DNA of 40,667 nucleotides, taken from IMG/VR virus record IMGVR_UViG_3300046474_000605, positions 1 through 40,667 of that record, one strand, 5' to 3'. Of this stretch, positions 30,903 through 38,304 are shown in pieces (positions within the stretch are counted from its first letter, which is position 1; every line of letters begins with the position of its first letter). The position numbers and the translations under genes were made by a program. Source of the stretch: a virus. The notes under the pieces were generated by a model. That model saw only the letters and a program-made list of their open reading frames with translations, was not told where the DNA came from and made no database searches.

Positions 30903-31452
30903 CAAGCCGAGACATCACCGGCCAGCAGCGAAAGCCGCGCCGCTCTTTAAAAACCAGCGCAACAAATAAACAGACCGCAGTGCCTCTACCGGCGACCGGT
31001 GATCAGACAGGCGAACGAGGAAAGCCTGCCAACGACAGGGAAAACCCTGGACGGCTGATCAAGGGCGAAATGCCCGAACCGCGTGAATGACCCGGCAAGC
31101 GATGCGCCCCGCCACTCCGGCGGTAATGGAGAAGATTTGAAGAATTAGCGCACCCGATAGCTTCGGCTGGGAGCGCCGGACCTCATGCACCCTGCCCCAC
31201 TCAGTCGGGCACATCGCGCTGCAGCGTGCATGTTGTACGGACCTGTGATCCGCCACCTACAGATGCTGATTGAGGTGACGAGGAGGAAGCGCAACGCCCA
31301 AACCAACGATGACTCAGAGCCTGCAATTAGCAGCGGGTAACGAGCGGCGCCAGTGCCGAGCCTCTGGATGACGGCCGGGAAAAGACCGGCACCCGATTTC
31401 ACTGGCTGGCCTTGGAGACAGGGCCAGACGGGAAATCAAAGGAGCAAAGGTT
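30903..31452 (+). ncRNA. Long untranslated early leader with boxA and many hairpins
   Basis: About 550 bases follow the predicted start of the rightward early RNA without a convincing gene. It holds boxA (30941-30950) and a boxB-like hairpin (30988-31000, ACCGG-CGA-CCGGT). Further compact hairpins follow, such as CAGGG-AAAA-CCCTG near 31036 and GGGC-GAAAT-GCCC near 31065, then a GC-rich structured part to 31450. The density of small stems suggests a functional RNA: either a nut-type antitermination site for a protein, or a self-acting antiterminator like HK022 put. The exact role is inferred. Confidence 0.5.
30941..30950 (+). promoter_or_regulatory. boxA antitermination element
   Basis: CGCTCTTTAA (followed by AAA) matches the NusB/NusE-binding boxA of rrn and lambdoid nut sites. 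It lies about 40 bases into the predicted early RNA, the expected distance. Confidence 0.7.
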
Positions 31453-31653
31453 ATGGCGACTAAACGCGGAAGCGAAATTGAAGTTGGCGATGTGATTTAC
31501 GTAGGCCTTGGTTCGAAAACTGGACGGGTAATTCGATTCGAAGCGCACCCGCAGCTTGCGGCTCGCACACCAGGGATCACAGGACGGGTTGCGATTACCG
31601 ATCGCGGCTCGATCACGGTTGTGGATCAACAACCGATTCGAATCCCAGCTTGA
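31453..31653 (+). CDS. Small hypothetical, first gene of the rightward early operon
   Basis: A 66-residue protein, MATKRGSEIEVGDVIYVG onwards, rich in short beta segments (DVIYVGLGSKTGRVIRFEAHP, GRVAITDRGSITVVD). This is suggestive of a small SH3-like barrel. It has AAGGAG upstream of the ATG. It is the first coding region after the long leader, the place lambda gives to N, but it is not an Arg-rich N-like peptide at its start. Function unknown. Confidence 0.6.
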   Translation: MATKRGSEIEVGDVIYVGLGSKTGRVIRFEAHPQLAARTPGITGRVAITDRGSITVVDQQPIRIPA

Positions 31654-31717
31654 GCATTTCACTGATGCAGCTTGGCGACAGGCTGCATTGGGAAATCCCC
31701 CAACCTGAGGCATCACC

Positions 31718-32152
31718 ATGTTAGGCAAATTGTTTGGAAAGAAATCTGGCCAGGCCCGCGCAGCTGTCTCCAAGCTGGCGAACCGCGATCTGATGGAAGC
31801 TGTCGTCTACGGCGCGATCTACGTGGCCGCCGCCGACGGCGATCTCGAAGACGTTGAGCTGCAGAAGGTTGAAACAATCCTCAGCAACAACCCGGCGCTC
31901 CAAGGCTTCGGCGCCGAGCTTTCGAACACCATCGACCGAGCGAAGACCGACTTCAAATCCGGTCCGCGCATCCTCCGCCAGAACGCCGAGAAAGAATTGA
32001 GTGACCTCGCTCACAGCCCGCAAGAAGCGCTGACCGTGCTCAACGTGATGCTGACCGTGGCCGAAGCCGACGGCGAAATCGAAGACGCTGAGCTGAAAGC
32101 CCTGGAGCGCAGCGCCAAGCTGTTGGGCCTAAACCTGAAAGACCATCTGTAA
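31718..32152 (+). CDS. TerB-like protein
   Basis: A 144-residue helical protein with the TerB pattern repeated twice: ANRDLMEAVVYGAIYVAAADGDLEDVELQKVETIL at about 22-56 and LTVLNVMLTVAEADGEIEDAELKALERSAKLLG at about 104-136. The acidic metal-binding DGDLEDVE and DGEIEDAE motifs are conserved. TerB-type domains occur in tellurite-resistance and anti-phage membrane-linked systems. GAGG precedes the ATG. It is followed at once by two small membrane proteins, forming a trio. Confidence 0.8.
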   Translation: MLGKLFGKKSGQARAAVSKLANRDLMEAVVYGAIYVAAADGDLEDVELQKVETILSNNPALQGFGAELSNTIDRAKTDFKSGPRILRQNAEKELSDLAHSPQEALTVLNVMLTVAEADGEIEDAELKALERSAKLLGLNLKDHL

Positions 32153-32323
32153 ATGTACCTGGTCCGGGAAATGGTGGAACGCCTTCGGGCGTTTCTCATC
32201 GTCGTCCTGCTCATCGGCGTGGTGGTGATCGATTCGGTATCTCGAATCATCAGCATGTGCGCCGATGGATTCCTTGCGGTGCTGATCCTGCTGCTGATCT
32301 GGCCGCTCATCAAGTCCAAGTAG
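32153..32323 (+). CDS. Small two-helix membrane protein (TerB-linked)
   Basis: A 56-residue protein starting directly after the TerB stop (TAAATG). A basic N-terminus (MYLVREMVERLR) is followed by membrane segment FLIVVLLIGVVVI, a short loop with Cys, and a second segment FLAVLILLLIWPLI ending in Lys. The ribosome site is poor, so translation probably depends on coupling to the TerB gene. No family recognised. Confidence 0.65.
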   Translation: MYLVREMVERLRAFLIVVLLIGVVVIDSVSRIISMCADGFLAVLILLLIWPLIKSK

Positions 32324-32333
32324 AGGGCTTTTC

Positions 32334-32546
32334 ATGGCTACAAAAAACAGTTCAACCAGCGGTGGCGTGAGCGTTCTGGGTCTGCTCGGTGTTGCCTTCG
32401 TCGTTCTCAAGCTGACCGGTTACATCGCATGGTCATGGTGGTGGGTAACCGCGCCCTTCTGGGCCCCGCTTGCCATCTTCATGGTGTTTATGACTTTCGT
32501 GGGCATCGGTTGGGTGCTCGCCCGCGTGCTGAGCGGCAATCGCTGA
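32334..32546 (+). CDS. Small Trp-rich membrane protein
   Basis: A 70-residue protein with a polar Ser/Thr start (MATKNSSTSGG) and two hydrophobic segments, VLGLLGVAFVVLKLTGYIAW and WAPLAIFMVFMTFVGIGWVLA, with a Trp cluster (WSWWWV) between them. GAGGG lies seven bases before the ATG. It is the third gene of the TerB trio. A role in membrane-based exclusion is conceivable but unproven. Confidence 0.7.
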   Translation: MATKNSSTSGGVSVLGLLGVAFVVLKLTGYIAWSWWWVTAPFWAPLAIFMVFMTFVGIGWVLARVLSGNR

Positions 32547-32929
32547 ATCATCACTTCTGCCCATTCAACGAGTGGGCAGCGGGATGCGGACGTAACTGCG
32601 GCCCATAACCGCCCACCAGCATCAGGTGAAGAATGGTCAGCTTGGAGAAATTGACCCGCACCTAGGCGAGCGCCCGCCATCCCAACGGCGCGCATCACAC
32701 GGAGGATTTGCAGCCATGTAAACGACAGCCTGCCGGCCTTGCCTCATGCAACGCCGAGCGAAGAGGTTCACGTACAGAGGTGTATTGAACCAGCAACACG
32801 AAAAGCCCGGGCACGACCGGGCTTTTTTTCACCCAGCGTTTACCCGCCAGCATTCTCCCCTGCGCCCAACGGCAAGCACCAGGCGATCAGAGTGCTGACG
32901 AATACACGCAACCATCTGAGGGAAAGGAC
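32547..32929 (+). other. 383-base gene-free stretch
   Basis: I see no normal gene here. It contains a 7-bp hairpin (32557-32579, CTGCCCA/TGGGCAG) and a terminator at 32804. There is also a striking start-stop: GGAGG at 32701-32705, then ATG immediately followed by TAA at 32716-32721, a two-codon minigene-like element. The rest resembles untranslated early RNA like the leader at 30903-31452. Confidence 0.5.
32804..32829 (+). terminator. Intrinsic terminator in the early rightward operon
   Basis: AGCCCGG and CCGGGCT pair around a 6-nt loop and are followed by seven T residues. Genes beyond it, including xis and int, would need antitermination from the upstream boxA region or their own promoters. 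Confidence 0.9.
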
Positions 32930-33292
32930 ATGAACCAAACCATCCGGCAAATGCGCATCGTCCAGGATGCTTTGCGCCAGCGAGTCACCTTGGCCACGGC
33001 TGAGTTTTATGCCAAGACCAGCATCACGGCCGAGGCGCTTTCGCCGCGCTTCAATGTGGTTCCGCACGGGAACAACCTGTTCGGCGTCGTCGATAGCCAA
33101 ACCGGCGTCGAGCGCGCAGAGGTCGTCGGCCATAACAACGCCTGCCAAGCCGCGCAGAGCTTCGAGAACGTGGCGGACTTCACCCAGACGGCGCAGGTAA
33201 CCGTCGGCAACTTCGCACGCTTGATGCTGCGCTGGACGGCCGCACTCACCGCGATCCTTGCTTGCTTCGTTGCGCTGGGGAATGTGTCGTGA
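32930..33292 (+). CDS. Hypothetical early protein with C-terminal membrane helix
   Basis: A 120-residue protein. The N-terminal part is polar and helical (IRQMRIVQDALRQRVTLATAEFYAK), the middle has NVVPHGNNLFGVVDSQTGV, and it ends in one hydrophobic segment (LMLRWTAALTAILACFVALG). AAGGAC precedes the ATG. It overlaps the next start (GTGA). No family recognised. Confidence 0.65.
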   Translation: MNQTIRQMRIVQDALRQRVTLATAEFYAKTSITAEALSPRFNVVPHGNNLFGVVDSQTGVERAEVVGHNNACQAAQSFENVADFTQTAQVTVGNFARLMLRWTAALTAILACFVALGNVS

Positions 33293-33603
33293 ACTTCGCG
33301 CCGCAGGCCGATCCCCGGCAACAGATCATCGCCAGCCTGAGCGCCCAGATTGAACACTACCTGGCTACCGGCAAGCGCGTTCAGGACATACCGGCAGGCG
33401 TAAGCGGCGAGATTCCATTTACCGCGATCGGCAACCACCCGAAGAACCTCAAGGCAAAACGCGACAGGCACGAACCTCGCGTTCGTGAATTGGCAGCCAA
33501 GGGCAACACCGCATCGGCAATCGCCACAGCCATTGGCATCGATAGCCGCACCGTCCGGCGAATCGCCAAAGAGCACGGCATCACCCTGGCCGAACCAGCC
33601 TGA
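33289..33603 (+). CDS. Small helix-turn-helix protein
   Basis: A 104-residue protein started by a GTG overlapping the previous stop. The C-terminal half holds a homeodomain/Hin-like HTH: RVRELAAKGNTASAIATAIGIDSRTVRRIAKEHGI. The N-terminal half carries DPRQQIIASLSAQIEHYLATGKRV. It probably binds DNA in the early region; the target is unknown. Confidence 0.7.
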   Translation: MNFAPQADPRQQIIASLSAQIEHYLATGKRVQDIPAGVSGEIPFTAIGNHPKNLKAKRDRHEPRVRELAAKGNTASAIATAIGIDSRTVRRIAKEHGITLAEPA

Positions 33604-33687
33604 TGCGCAAGATCAATAACCGAGTGCACCAGCGCCGCCGGCAAGCCTGGCTGGACTTGCCGGGGCAGCAGATTAAAGAGGCTTCCG

Positions 33688-34044
33688 ATGGAAAAGACAG
33701 CAGCCGCGAAACACTCGGCGGCGTATCGCGAACGGCAGAATGCCGCGAAGGAGAAGCTGGGAATCGAAACGCTGAAGATCGAAGCACCTGCAGGCACACG
33801 ATCAGGCATGAACACTGCGATGAAGGATCACGGCTACAGCCAGATTCAAGAGCTGTGGCAAGACTTGGCGCTGTCGTTCCTGTCGATGCCCCTTGAGGAA
33901 CAAGCGCGTCGACTGAGAAAGCCTGGCGCGCCAGCTTTTGTCATAACTCAAAGACTGTCGCGTCAGATGGATTTTGAGTCGTGCAGGGAAATCGCTCGCG
34001 ATTTGGGCGATGAGGTTTTATCGCCGCAGGGTCAGCCCCTCTGA
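33688..34044 (+). CDS. Hypothetical early protein
   Basis: A 118-residue protein, basic and helical at the N-terminus (KHSAAYRERQNAAKEKLGIETLKIEAPAGTRSG). The second part (YSQIQELWQDLALSFLSMPLEEQARRL) reads like a small DNA-binding or ribbon-type regulator. GAGG precedes the ATG. Its end overlaps a minus-strand gene by 27 bases. No function assigned. Confidence 0.65.
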   Translation: MEKTAAAKHSAAYRERQNAAKEKLGIETLKIEAPAGTRSGMNTAMKDHGYSQIQELWQDLALSFLSMPLEEQARRLRKPGAPAFVITQRLSRQMDFESCREIARDLGDEVLSPQGQPL

Positions 34045-34233
34045 TTCCGCGTATGCCTTGGCGCGCTCAAGAGCAGCGTCTTTAGCTTGTTGCTCAGTAA
34101 CAAACTCGCCTTTGCGCGTTGGCGGAACTTCACGGCCCTTAACTCTTAACCCCTGAATGTCCCAACCACCAGCGGGTGCGGTAGCCAGATAGACATCAAT
34201 CTCACCTTCAGTGTAGTTGCTGCTTTTCATCAT
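34018..34233 (-). CDS. Small minus-strand hypothetical
   Basis: A 71-residue protein (MMKSSNYTEGEIDVYLATAP start) with the compact segment WDIQGLRVKGREVPPTRKGEF and a helix TEQQAKDAALERAKAYAESEG. AAGGG precedes the ATG pair. It runs against the early operon and converges on the gene at 33688-34044. It could be a small regulator or moron; unknown. Confidence 0.5.
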   Translation of the reverse strand: MMKSSNYTEGEIDVYLATAPAGGWDIQGLRVKGREVPPTRKGEFVTEQQAKDAALERAKAYAESEGLTLRR

Positions 34234-34396
34234 TTTCGAACCCTTGACCCGGCCCCATGCCGGTCACCACGTATAGCCCACCACCAACCTATTCGCCACC
34301 GATCTTTCGGAGGGTGGTACCTGCGCTGGAGAACCCCACGAGCAAGATAATAGGAATGCATCACGGCTTACCCGGGGATACTTGGGGATCAATTTT

Positions 34397-34837
34397 TTAG
34401 CTAGTCTTTTGAGTCTTAGTCATTGATCTATTACGTTTCGCATTAGCTACAGGAAGCTCTGCATCTACAACCTCATGTTTTTTCAACCGCTGAGCTTTGT
34501 TTTTCAATGTACTCATTTTTGCGTTATTTCTAGTCTCTAGCGCTAGTGCTTTATGCTCTTCCCCGACCGTATCATCTTTTAAGATACTCTCGCACTCCTG
34601 AACAATAAATTCAACGTCGGATTTTTCTGATTTATTAGCCCACCACTCTCTTATTATAGTCTCGATGAAATTAGTGATGGTATACGTCACCAAAGTTAAT
34701 GGCGGGATCAGATACATTACTCCGTGCCAGAACTTGTCGTCCGGATACTCGCCAACGATGTAGGTAAAAAGTGAACCTACAGCCCCTGCAAAACAAGTTG
34801 AAAAACTTAACTTCGCATAAGATTCGTCCTTACTCAT
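34397..34837 (-). CDS. AT-rich cassette gene 2: membrane protein with charged tail
   Basis: A 146-residue protein starting MSKDESYAKLSFSTCFAG. It has two membrane segments (AGAVGSLFTYIVGEYP and WHGVMYLIPPLTLVTYTITNFIETII), then a cytoplasmic helical tail rich in Lys and Glu (ETRNNAKMSTLKNKAQRLKKHEVVD). It lies seven bases after the stop of its partner. Base composition is clearly AT-richer than the flanks. No family recognised. Confidence 0.65.
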   Translation of the reverse strand: MSKDESYAKLSFSTCFAGAVGSLFTYIVGEYPDDKFWHGVMYLIPPLTLVTYTITNFIETIIREWWANKSEKSDVEFIVQECESILKDDTVGEEHKALALETRNNAKMSTLKNKAQRLKKHEVVDAELPVANAKRNRSMTKTQKTS

Positions 34838-34842
34838 GCGAA

Positions 34843-35247
34843 TCACACTCCATCTGGATACTTATCGGCCACGTCTTCGTATGCAATATGAAGACTGGAC
34901 AGACAATACTTTAGAAACTTCTTAAAGTCAGAAGAGTTTCGCACAAACGCTTCTGCAGACACAATGAAGCCACTGCCTACATAAAAACATTTTACAATTT
35001 TATACGTTCGCGCAATGTGATTGCACACCTCATAACGCTTCGAAGCCTCAGGATTTCCGTCCAATTCATACGGAACCGAAATTTCGACAAACCCGTCGTC
35101 ATCTTTATCTACACTGAGAAGGTAATTCAAACCGCCATCATCAAACCAAATATGATTACTATCACCCGGAAACTCCTCATCAATTTCACATCCTGCCTCT
35201 CGAAGATATTCCTTATACATATCAAGATTGATTTTTCTTACTGACAT
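34843..35247 (-). CDS. AT-rich cassette gene 1: small acidic soluble protein
   Basis: A 134-residue acidic protein, with IDEEFPGDSNHIWFDDGGLNYLLSVDKDDDGFVEISVPYEL followed by SKRYEVCNHIARTYKIVKCFYVGSGFIVSAEAFV. The alternating strand-helix pattern recalls YbjN or type III chaperone-like folds. This is only a resemblance. It is the first gene of a two-gene unit read against the surrounding early operon, and it shares the same AT-rich composition as its membrane partner. Confidence 0.65.
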   Translation of the reverse strand: MSVRKINLDMYKEYLREAGCEIDEEFPGDSNHIWFDDGGLNYLLSVDKDDDGFVEISVPYELDGNPEASKRYEVCNHIARTYKIVKCFYVGSGFIVSAEAFVRNSSDFKKFLKYCLSSLHIAYEDVADKYPDGV

Positions 35248-35440
35248 AAATCCTCTATGGGCTTAGCGCCATTAAACGTGAAACTGGTTAGAGACTAAAA
35301 ATTATCCTCACGACTCATGATACATGAATCAAGAACAGAATTTGTACGTCACTGCCCACTTAGCAGCTCCCCCATGCCGCCGCGTTTTGCGATTTCTAAG
35401 ACCACAGATGTCGGTAGCGTCACAATGAGTGAAGACTTTC

Positions 35441-36358
35441 ATGGCTACAGCAATCGATTTGTTCGCCGGACTCGGCGGATGGTCTACCGGTGCCCGCGCG
35501 GCGGGTGTCGAAGTACTTTGGGCGGCCAACCACTGGCCTGTCGCGGTCGAGTGGCACAGCGCGAACCACCCGGACACCCAGCATATTTGCCAAGACCTGC
35601 ACCAGGCGGACTGGACCAAGGTTCCGAGTCACGACATCTTGCTGGCTTCGCCCTGCTGCCAAGGCCACTCCAAGGCGCGCGGCAAGTCCTCAGGCAATCC
35701 GAAGCACGACTCAAGCCGATCGACGGCCTAGGCGGTTGTCTCTGCACTGGAGTTTCACAGGCCCGAAGCGGCCATCGTAGAGAACGTTCCTGAGTTCATG
35801 GACTGGGCGCTGTATCCGGCGTGGTTGTCGGCCATGCGCTCGCTTGGATATCAGGTCGCGCCTCACATCGTCGATTGCGCGGATCTGGGCGTACCTCAGA
35901 ACCGGGTCCGTATGTTCCTCGTCTGCACACTAAGCGCGGCACCCCTAATGCTGAACCTCAGGCCGGATCGTCACACTGCGGCTAACTCGTTCATCGATCT
36001 GGAAGCCGGTCGTTGGGCTGATATCGAACGCCCAGGGCGAGCCACGGCAACGCTGGAACGGGTGAAGGCAGGTCGCGCAGCGTACGGCGACCAGTTCCTG
36101 TTCAGCTACTACGGCAATACCCGCAGCGGCCGCGCACTCACCCGCCCGATCGGCACCATCACGACCCGGGATCGCTGGGCGATCGTGAACGGCGACAAGA
36201 TGCGGATGCTAACTGCGGACGAGAACCTGCTGGCCATGTCGTTCCCCGCCCACACCAAGCGCCCGGTCAGCCACCGTTTGACGGTGCACATGGCCGGCAA
36301 CGCAGTTCCGCCTCTCGCTGGTCAGCGCGTGATCGAAGCGCTGCTCGCCGCTGCCTGA
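35441..36358 (+). pseudogene. DNA cytosine-C5 methyltransferase interrupted by in-frame amber codon
   Basis: The same frame continues through one TAG codon (codon 97, 35729-35731). Before it: motif I DLFAGLGGWSTGA, and motif IV ASPCCQGHSKARG with the catalytic Cys near 72. After it: AVVSALEFHRPEAAIVENVPEF with motif VI ENV, then VDCADLGVPQNRVRMFLV (motif VIII) and a C-terminus with HMAGNAVPPLAG (motifs IX-X). So a complete ~305-codon Dcm-like enzyme is present apart from the stop; a Trp codon at that place is the natural reading. It is either recently inactivated, a sequencing error, or rescued by amber suppression. The shorter downstream start at 35798 would lack motifs I-IV. Confidence 0.85.
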
Positions 36359-36369
36359 CCAACCCCACA

Positions 36370-36415
36370 GTAACCTCCAGAGGTTACATCTCGAAAAGTA
36401 ACCCAAATGGGTTAC
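36370..36415. repeat. Two tandem palindromes GTAACC-N-GGTTAC
   Basis: GTAACCTCCAGAGGTTAC (36370-36387) and GTAACCCAAATGGGTTAC (36398-36415) are two perfect inverted repeats of the same length sharing GTAACC...GGTTAC, with centres 28 bp apart. They end 13 bases before the DUF4406 gene and its ribosome site. They could be operator sites or RNA hairpins controlling that gene. Confidence 0.8.
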
Positions 36416-36428
36416 AGGGAATCAATCC

Positions 36429-36794
36429 ATGCGGATCTATCTCAGCGGGCCTATGACAGGCCTGCCCGATTATAACTACCCGGCATTCAACGCCGAGGCC
36501 GTCCGCCTCCGCGCGCTTGGCTACACCGTCGAGAATCCCGCAGAGAATCCGTTGCCTGCCGACTCACCCTGGCACCTGTGCATGCGTGACGCCATCCGCC
36601 AGATGCTGACCTGCGACATGGTGGCGTATCTGCCCGGCTGGCAAACCTCTCGGGGTGCCAATGTCGAAATCGAACTGGCTTTGCATCTGCGGATGATCGT
36701 CAGCCAAGCAAGCGTTATTCAGAGCAACATTTTTCACTTTCCCAACGCCGCCGACCAAGGCGAAGTGGGCACGTATCCGCAGGAGGGGTTATGA
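36429..36794 (+). CDS. DUF4406 nucleoside deoxyribosyltransferase-like protein
   Basis: A 121-residue protein: MRIYLSGPMTGLPDYNYPAFNAEAVRLRALGYTVENPAEN and DMVAYLPGWQTSRGANVEIELAL. This is the Rossmann-like layout of DUF4406/nucleoside 2-deoxyribosyltransferase families, with the acidic residue in NVEIE. Phage forms may process nucleotides or modified bases. It starts right after the tandem palindromes and overlaps the next gene (ATGA). Confidence 0.85.
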   Translation: MRIYLSGPMTGLPDYNYPAFNAEAVRLRALGYTVENPAENPLPADSPWHLCMRDAIRQMLTCDMVAYLPGWQTSRGANVEIELALHLRMIVSQASVIQSNIFHFPNAADQGEVGTYPQEGL

Positions 36795-37024
36795 GAAAGC
36801 CGGTCGTACGAACGACAACGGGCGCAAAGGTCACGCTGACCATTGAGCTGACGAACCTCGGATCGTGGGGACCTGATTGCAAGCTCGACCAGGTTTACAA
36901 ACAGGCACTTGACGCCGCCGAAGGGCGAATCAATCGAGCATTCAAAGACGACAAGTTGAATATTCGCCTCCTCGGCCCGGTGGTCGTTCAGGCAATCACC
37001 ACTGACGTGGAGCAACGGCGATGA
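36791..37024 (+). CDS. Small hypothetical early protein
   Basis: A 77-residue protein overlapping both neighbours (ATGA at its start and at its end). It has TGAKVTLTIELTNLGSWGPDCKLDQVYKQALDAAEGRINRAF and an end with IRLLGPVVVQAITTDVE, reading as a small alpha/beta protein. No family recognised. Confidence 0.6.
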   Translation: MRKPVVRTTTGAKVTLTIELTNLGSWGPDCKLDQVYKQALDAAEGRINRAFKDDKLNIRLLGPVVVQAITTDVEQRR

Positions 37025-37506
37025 ATCAGAATTGGAAATTGGTACCGGTTGAGCCGACTCAACCGATCCTCGACGGCATGACCACCGAACGCAAGAAAGG
37101 CAATGGCGTTTTGCAGATGTGGTTTGAAGCGCTTGCCGCCGCACCTGTACCGCCTGCTGGCGTAGAGGTGGAGGTTTTCAACGGTTGGGTTAACGGTTGT
37201 CCGGAACAGATTGAGCTGGTTCGCGAGCACGATCACCGCGTTCATATCACCCGCCTGCAGGCCGAGAACGCCGCACTCCAGCAGCGCTTGAACGTGGCGG
37301 ATCAGCGGGTTGATGATCTGGAAACCGAACTGACCAAAACCAAGCGCGGCTATGAGTGGGAAAGCCAGCGAGCCGCCGCCCTCCTCGAAGAGCTGCAGGA
37401 GTACGAAGGAAGCTCAGGCTCGTTGCAGCCATCGCTGAAAGAAAATCACGGCATCCCAGGCACATCCTTTCAGCGCCTGAATCAGCTCGCCAACGAGGGC
37501 GAGTAA
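37021..37506 (+). CDS. Coiled-coil early protein
   Basis: A 161-residue protein. The N-terminal part (NWKLVPVEPTQPILDGM, MWFEALAAAPVPP) is a pattern common in phage early proteins. A coiled coil follows (ITRLQAENAALQQRLNVADQRVDDLETELTKTKR). It overlaps the previous gene by four bases. Proteins of this build are common in the lambda Ea region. Function unknown. Confidence 0.65.
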   Translation: MNQNWKLVPVEPTQPILDGMTTERKKGNGVLQMWFEALAAAPVPPAGVEVEVFNGWVNGCPEQIELVREHDHRVHITRLQAENAALQQRLNVADQRVDDLETELTKTKRGYEWESQRAAALLEELQEYEGSSGSLQPSLKENHGIPGTSFQRLNQLANEGE

Positions 37507-37575
37507 CCCCGCCGCCCGTTCGGCCCCACCCTATCCCTATTGCCTGCTGCGTATGCGGCGAGGAGTCGTGTGCTC

Positions 37576-38007
37576 ATGGAAAACACAAAGCTTGGCCCGG
37601 ACCATTACCGCTACGTTGACGAACTGGTCCCGACCGGCCTGGGATTGAAGTGCAAAAAGTATGTGGTGATTGGCGAGACCGATCAGTGCTGGTACATCGT
37701 GGATGAATTCCACAACAACCTCTTCGGAGGATCGCAGCGCGAATCTCTGCTGAAGCAGTACCGCAAGCGCGTCTTAAAGGATGGCGGCGAGCACGGCCGG
37801 CGCGTTGCCTACACCGATAAGGCCTTGGCGCTTCGATCCTACAAGCAGCGCAAGTCCTGGCAAATCCGCCATGCACAGTTATCGCTTGAGCGCGCCAAGG
37901 CTGCCATCGCGTATTTCGGCGATACCAATGTCGAGAGCAGCGTTCCTCCTGACAGCTTGGTCGTGCCGTGCGAATACATCCAGGACATGAACTGGAGCGA
38001 GTGCTGA
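37576..38007 (+). CDS. Hypothetical early protein
   Basis: A 143-residue protein from the ATG at 37576: LGPDHYRYVDELVPTGLGLKCKKYVVIGETDQCWYIVDEFHNNLF, then a basic middle (QYRKRVLKDGGEHGRRVAYTDKALALRSYKQRKSWQIRHAQLSLERAKAAI). The GAGG at 37560 is 12 bases from this start. The C-terminus overlaps a truncated gene start (TGATG). No family recognised. Confidence 0.6.
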   Translation: MENTKLGPDHYRYVDELVPTGLGLKCKKYVVIGETDQCWYIVDEFHNNLFGGSQRESLLKQYRKRVLKDGGEHGRRVAYTDKALALRSYKQRKSWQIRHAQLSLERAKAAIAYFGDTNVESSVPPDSLVVPCEYIQDMNWSEC

Positions 38008-38057
38008 TGACCAGCCGAGACCAATTCGAACAGGCCTACGCCGAGGAACCAGGTTAG
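38007..38057 (+). pseudogene. 16-codon remnant of an early gene
   Basis: A start overlapping the previous stop opens MTSRDQFEQAYAEEPG and then stops at TAG. The start MTSRDQFE is typical of a common family of phage early proteins that are normally much longer. The ~250 bases that follow contain no clear gene, so this looks like the leftover 5' end after a deletion. Confidence 0.5.
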
Positions 38058-38304
38058 TTAACGACCAAAGCGCACGCAATCAAGGACAAGCCTAAACCCG
38101 TGCAGACTGGAATGCTGTACATCAGCCCGGCCGCCAATATCGGCGCGCCAATCAAAAGCGTCGGATCGCGAAAAAATGCGAATGCTTTCAAATCCCCAGC
38201 CCCGGGTTGAGTAGCTGAGCAGCATAGCACTGAGATTTCTCACGCAGCCACCGATTTATTCCCCATCTATCCACATGCCTGCCTGTGTAAGGCAGAGACA
38301 GTGC

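Noticed and set aside
30887-31090. Plus-strand frame of 67 codons starting at TTG in the operator region
   Set aside because: Its start lies before or in the -10 of the predicted promoter, so it would not be on the RNA; it has no ribosome site and overlaps boxA and hairpins.
33603-33896. Basic 97-codon plus-strand frame starting at an ATG overlapping the HTH gene stop
   Set aside because: Most of it is out of frame with the better gene at 33688-34044 and its C-terminus looks non-protein-like. Only the first ~28 codons could be a short peptide.
35317-35793. Plus-strand 158-codon frame overlapping the methyltransferase
   Set aside because: It is out of frame with the conserved methyltransferase motifs and is a shadow frame rich in Arg and Pro.
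38150-38215. tRNA-like T-arm (TTCAAATCC)
   Set aside because: No matching acceptor, D or anticodon stem could be drawn around it.
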